This document shows positions 4,282 to 7,360 of a DNA stretch of 7,360 bases, in pieces. The stretch covers positions 1 to 7,360 of the forward strand of contig JASBZF010000074.1 in NCBI GenBank assembly GCA_029983625.1. The letters run 5' to 3'. This DNA is from Pauljensenia sp. (GTDB lineage Bacteria > Actinomycetota > Actinomycetes > Actinomycetales > Actinomycetaceae). The notes beneath the pieces were generated by a model that saw only the letters and a program-made list of their open reading frames with translations, was not told where the DNA came from and did not search any database. A program made the position numbers and the translations under genes. Each line of letters opens with the position of its first letter. The first letter of the stretch is position 1.

Positions 4282-6693
4282 ATGACGTATGAAGAACGAG
4301 GACGATCCAACGACAATCGTGGTGGATTCCAACGCCGACCCAATTGGCGCGATCACAGCTCAGGACGAAAGAGCCAACAGGATCGTGGTCGTGGTTTTGA
4401 CCGTCGTGATGAGCGTGGCAGTGATCGTGGTGAGCGTTCTTTTGATCGTGCTGGTCGTCGTGAGGGCGGGTATCGGGATCGTCGAGATGATGGGTACCGT
4501 GACGGTGGCCGAGGCCGTGATTTTGAGCGTCGTCACGAAGGAAAAGGGCGCGGTGGGGCTCGTTCGGATTCGAGAAACAGGGATACGCAGAGCCGTTTTG
4601 CGCAGGGCAGAAAAGACGAGCGTTTCTCCTCTCGCGCTCGCCGAGGGCGCAATGACCGTTCTTTAGCAAAAGATACGGAATATCAGAACTTTTCTTCTAC
4701 GGATGAATACGTTTCCCCGGATCCGAATGAACCGCGTATCCCGGCCGGTGTATCAGCTGAGGAACTTGATGTTCAAGCCCTTCGAGGACTCGCAACCCTC
4801 TCGGGACCGAATAAAGACATTGTTGCCCGCCACCTCGTGATGGCCGGTCAGCTCATCGATTTAGATCCCGAAGAGGCATATAAGCACGCAGCAGCTGCAG
4901 CTAAACGTGCTGGCCGTGGTGATGTCGTGCGTGAAGCCGCAGCTTTAACTGCTTACGCATCGGGTCGCTACGAAGAAGCCCTGAGGGAAGTTCGTGCCGT
5001 CCGGCGTATGCGCGGTGATGATTCTTTACGTGCTGTTGAAGCCGATGCGGAACGCGGCCTGGGGCATCCTGAGAAGGCCATTGAGATTATCGATAAAACG
5101 AACACGGAAGGTATGGAACTTTCCGAGCAAGTTGAACTCGTCCTCGTCTCTTCGGGCGCACGTGCAGATCTTGGTCAATCTGAAGTTGGTCTCCTCATCG
5201 TTGATGATGCGCTGGCTCTTCTGCCCCAAGACACTGATCCTTATCTTGTGCGCCGACTCATGGAAGTCAAGATTGATCGTTTGCGTGAACTCGGCCGTGC
5301 AAACGAAGCACAGGATGTGCAATCCGCCCTACCGGAAGAGATCGAAGCTCCCGAGATCGTTGATCTTTCCCTCTTTGCAGACGCAGATGTGGACAATAAA
5401 CGCACACAGCTGCGAGCATCGGAAAGTCCGCTCGTTGAACTCTTCGATACCCTCCTTCTTGATCTTGACGGAACAACCTGGAATGGCGATCGTGTGATTG
5501 CACACGCAGCAGAATCGCTGGATATTGCCTACACAGCAGGTGTCAATACCGTATTCGTCACCAATAACGCAATGCGGACACCTGTGCAGATCGCGGAGAA
5601 ACTTCAGTCGATGGGATTGCATGCCGGTCCTGAAATGGTGATGACCTCGGCGATGGACATCGTCGCGATGATGAAAGAGACCCTCGATGAGGGGGCGAAA
5701 GTATTCGTGATCGGTGGTGCGGGACTTCGCGAAGCACTCAAAGACGCGGGCTATGTGCTCGTTGATTCTGCCGATGATGAGCCCGCAGCTGTTGTGCAGG
5801 GGCTTGATACCGCAATCGACTGGGCACTCCTTTCCGAAGGGGCTTTTGCGATTCAACGCGGTGCCGAATTCTTTGCAACGAACCTTGATGCGACGCTCCC
5901 GCAGGAGCGAGGTTTCGCCCTCGGTAACGGAGCTCTCGTGCGCGCGATCCAACATGCGACTCGCAAACGCGCACGCGCCGGAGGCAAACCGGAACCGGGT
6001 ATCTATCTGCGTGGCGCAGCACTTGTTGGGGGAGAACAGCCCATCGCAGTCGGAGACCGGCTGGAAACAGACATCTGTGGAGCGGTGGCCGCTTCGCTGC
6101 CCGCGTTGCACGTTCTGACCGGCGTACACGGCGCACGCGATGTGATCCGCGCACCGCGTGGACAGCGCCCGAGCTTCCTGGCCCTTGATATGCGTGGCCT
6201 CCTTGAAGCACACCCCAGAGCTAAGCATCACCGTGACGGCAGTTGGACTTGCGGTGAGTCGCAGGTTGTGAAAGCGACCCCTTGGGGTGCGCTGACGGTT
6301 GACGATGTGGAACTCGATGAGAATGTGCCGTACACAGTGACGCTCGATACTTATCGTGCCTTAGCTGCCGCTGGATGGGAATACGCAGATGACAAGGGCA
6401 ACCCTGTGCGCTGCCCTGAGATCACTGTGGTGGAAAACGGTGATCCTGCGGGTCAGGTGGAAGCGCCTGATCCCGTCGATGTCGGTGAAGGCTCTCAGGC
6501 AGATGATGCTTTCGACGCAGATGATGAGCAGCTTGCTCTTTTCGCAGATGACCTGGATGAGTCTGTCGAAACGCCCGCTTTCCTCCCCGGAGAAGAAGAA
6601 CTGGAGCGCCTTCTTGCCGAAACCGCGCAGGATGAGGGCGCAGAGGATGAAGACAGGCTCGACACTGAGGTGAACGAGGACGGAGGCGAATGA
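4282..6693 (+). CDS. RGG-TPR-HAD fusion: NagD-type HAD phosphatase with disordered ends
   Basis: This single 803-residue protein has four parts. Residues 1-127 are a low-complexity Arg/Gly/Asp tract with 37 Arg. Residues about 151-385 are a helical, TPR-like region (for example DPEEAYKHAAAAAKRAGR, then YASGRYEEALREV). Residues about 390-640 are a HAD phosphatase of the NagD/IIA type with all four motifs: DLDGT with D394 and D396, T427 in VTNN, K569 in KPEPG, and GDRLETD with D592 and D597. Residues about 718-803 form an acidic tail with about 32 Asp/Glu and two Arg. In M. tuberculosis the TPR protein (Rv1691) and the HAD enzyme (Rv1692, reported as a glycerol-3-phosphate phosphatase) are separate neighbours before tlyA, so this is a fusion of both. 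The start at 4282 follows GAGGAAG by five bases; the in-frame ATG at 4261 lacks one. The substrate is inferred. The Arg-rich part might bind RNA or ribosomes. Confidence 0.85.
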   Translation: MTYEERGRSNDNRGGFQRRPNWRDHSSGRKSQQDRGRGFDRRDERGSDRGERSFDRAGRREGGYRDRRDDGYRDGGRGRDFERRHEGKGRGGARSDSRNRDTQSRFAQGRKDERFSSRARRGRNDRSLAKDTEYQNFSSTDEYVSPDPNEPRIPAGVSAEELDVQALRGLATLSGPNKDIVARHLVMAGQLIDLDPEEAYKHAAAAAKRAGRGDVVREAAALTAYASGRYEEALREVRAVRRMRGDDSLRAVEADAERGLGHPEKAIEIIDKTNTEGMELSEQVELVLVSSGARADLGQSEVGLLIVDDALALLPQDTDPYLVRRLMEVKIDRLRELGRANEAQDVQSALPEEIEAPEIVDLSLFADADVDNKRTQLRASESPLVELFDTLLLDLDGTTWNGDRVIAHAAESLDIAYTAGVNTVFVTNNAMRTPVQIAEKLQSMGLHAGPEMVMTSAMDIVAMMKETLDEGAKVFVIGGAGLREALKDAGYVLVDSADDEPAAVVQGLDTAIDWALLSEGAFAIQRGAEFFATNLDATLPQERGFALGNGALVRAIQHATRKRARAGGKPEPGIYLRGAALVGGEQPIAVGDRLETDICGAVAASLPALHVLTGVHGARDVIRAPRGQRPSFLALDMRGLLEAHPRAKHHRDGSWTCGESQVVKATPWGALTVDDVELDENVPYTVTLDTYRALAAAGWEYADDKGNPVRCPEITVVENGDPAGQVEAPDPVDVGEGSQADDAFDADDEQLALFADDLDESVETPAFLPGEEELERLLAETAQDEGAEDEDRLDTEVNEDGGE
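4300..4662 (+). repeat. Low-complexity coding tract (RGG/RD-rich)
   Basis: Irregular reiteration of CGTGGT, CGTGAT and GATCGT units encodes the Arg/Gly/Asp tract. Unit lengths and order vary, so it is a degenerate codon-level repeat and neither a tandem array nor a CRISPR. It produces misleading long open frames in the other five frames. Confidence 0.75.
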
Positions 6694-6866
6694 ACCCAGG
6701 AGTTCCGGGATCTCAGGGAGTGCCGTCTGCAGGCATGGGAATCGAGGCCGAAGTGGAGTCGATTCTCAATGCCTGCGCACAGGCTCACCTCGATGAACGC
6801 ATTGCAGCTCTAACGCGCGTTGATGAACAACTTCGGGCCGCTCTTGACGTAGAGGAATCGAAGTGA
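6690..6866 (+). CDS. Small conserved-context protein between the HAD gene and tlyA
   Basis: A 58-residue ORF starts with ATG at 6690 and overlaps the HAD stop by four bases (ATGA). It ends in a TGA at 6864-6866 that overlaps the tlyA start. GAGGA at 6676-6680 is nine bases upstream of the start. The first 15 residues are Gly/Pro-rich (MNPGVPGSQGVPSAG). The rest is a probable amphipathic, possibly coiled-coil helix with regular Leu/Ile/Val and charged residues (LDERIAALTRVDEQLRAAL). It has no signal peptide or membrane segment. The place and size fit the small hypothetical protein Rv1693 between the HAD gene and tlyA in mycobacteria. The function is unknown. The double overlap suggests a fixed stoichiometry with its neighbours. 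Confidence 0.8.
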   Translation: MNPGVPGSQGVPSAGMGIEAEVESILNACAQAHLDERIAALTRVDEQLRAALDVEESK

Positions 6867-7360
6867 AACTGAGACGGATCGATTCTGAACTCGTGCGCCG
6901 AGGTCTCGTGAAGTCGCGGACACACGCGCAAGAACTCATCGCTGCCGGTCGTGTCAGACTTGACGGTGAGCGCGTCCTGAAAGCTGCGCGTCAGATGAAT
7001 CCGGCGCAAGCTGTGGTCATCGTGAAAAGTGATGACCTGGAGTACGTGTCTCGTGGCGCTTATAAACTTGCAGGTGCCCTCGATGCTCTGGGCGAGACAG
7101 GACCGAAGATTGCTGGACGCAGATGCCTGGATGCGGGTGCCTCAACGGGCGGTTTCACAGATGTTCTTTTGCGTCGGGGAGCGGCGGCGGTTGTTGCCGT
7201 TGATGTCGGTTACGGGCAGTTGGCGTGGAATCTTCAATCGGACCCGAGGGTCGAGGTGCGTGACCGCACAAATGTGCGGACCCTCAAGGCTGGGGACATT
7301 GAACCTGCTCCAGAACTCATTGTGGGAGATTTGTCTTTCATTTCCCTTCAACTTCTCATC
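6863..7360 (+). CDS. tlyA: TlyA family rRNA 2'-O-methyltransferase (3' end outside window)
   Basis: The first 166 codons are present, starting at GTG 6863 with GAGGA (6852-6856) six bases upstream and a GTGA overlap with the preceding stop. Residues about 4-55 form an S4 RNA-binding domain (RRIDSELVRRGL, then LIAAGRVRLDG). A FtsJ-like Rossmann methyltransferase follows, with the SAM-binding loop CLDAGASTGGF (88-98), VAVDVGYGQLAW (111-122) and DLSFISL (156-162). K68 and D156 match the first two residues of the catalytic K-D-K-E set. In M. tuberculosis TlyA methylates 16S C1409 and 23S C1920 and makes ribosomes capreomycin-sensitive. The full N-terminus resembles the long TlyA-II form, which modifies both subunits. 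The RxWV linker motif of the mycobacterial enzyme reads LEYV here (59-62). Confidence 0.95.
   Translation, partial: MKLRRIDSELVRRGLVKSRTHAQELIAAGRVRLDGERVLKAARQMNPAQAVVIVKSDDLEYVSRGAYKLAGALDALGETGPKIAGRRCLDAGASTGGFTDVLLRRGAAAVVAVDVGYGQLAWNLQSDPRVEVRDRTNVRTLKAGDIEPAPELIVGDLSFISLQLLI

Noticed and set aside
4380..4530. CRISPR-like or tandem DNA repeat
   Set aside because: Repeat units are irregular in length and sequence, stay in frame, and encode a low-complexity protein segment.
4289..4666. 125-residue plus-strand frame with a long Val/Ile-rich, membrane-like stretch
   Set aside because: The hydrophobic run comes from reading the CGTGGT/CGTGAT repeats one base out of phase (GTG, GTC, ATC codons). 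It sits inside the fusion gene and has no independent support.
4277..4669. His/Asp-rich 130-residue minus-strand frame resembling a metal-binding protein
   Set aside because: It is the reverse complement of the same Arg/Gly/Asp codon repeats, so the His richness is an artefact.
5329..6231. 300-residue open frame on the minus strand
   Set aside because: It lies wholly inside the HAD domain, whose four catalytic motifs are intact on the plus strand. The minus product has no recognisable motif and no good ribosome binding site was seen.

Overview
The window looks like chromosomal housekeeping DNA from an actinobacterium, probably of the Actinomycetaceae type. The evidence is moderate-to-high GC, frequent GTG starts, a tRNA-Cys/tRNA-Val cluster, and two gene orders I recall from Actinobacteria: thrS-HIT-pgsA-...-Nudix (compare M. 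tuberculosis Rv2614c to Rv2609c) and TPR-HAD-small protein-tlyA (compare Rv1691 to Rv1694). The genus cannot be fixed from sequence alone. Every gene lies on the plus strand. I see no insertion sequence, prophage, CRISPR array or toxin cassette.

Positions 1-285 hold the 3' part of tRNA-Cys(GCA), a complete tRNA-Val(CAC) one base later, a strong terminator-like hairpin, and a short thrS leader containing an inverted repeat. Positions 286-4019 form a tightly packed operon. It encodes threonyl-tRNA synthetase, a HIT protein resembling Ap4A phosphorylase, a CDP-alcohol phosphotransferase of the phosphatidylinositol-phosphate synthase type, and a Nudix hydrolase. The gene junctions are a 1-nt gap, an 8-nt gap and an overlap of at most 4 nt. 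The acyltransferase and PimA-type mannosyltransferase that usually sit between pgsA and the Nudix gene in mycolic-acid relatives are absent here.

Positions 4020-4281 are the only sizeable intergenic region after thrS. It holds a candidate promoter, a perfect 7+7 inverted repeat and a DnaA-box-like 9-mer, and it separates the two operons. From 4282 a second coupled operon begins. Its first gene is unusual: one 803-residue protein that joins an Arg/Gly/Asp-rich disordered N-terminus, a TPR-like helical region, a complete NagD-type HAD phosphatase and an acidic tail. It is followed by an uncatalogued 58-codon gene (ATGA overlap) and by tlyA (GTGA overlap), which runs off the window.

The genes fit a theme of translation (tRNAs, ThrRS, TlyA rRNA methylation) and phospholipid headgroup metabolism (PIP synthase, and a HAD phosphatase related to glycerol-3-phosphate phosphatase). 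HIT and Nudix enzymes may clear dinucleoside polyphosphates and other nucleotide by-products. I found no clear new defence or mobile system. The most distinctive item is the RGG-TPR-HAD-acidic fusion.
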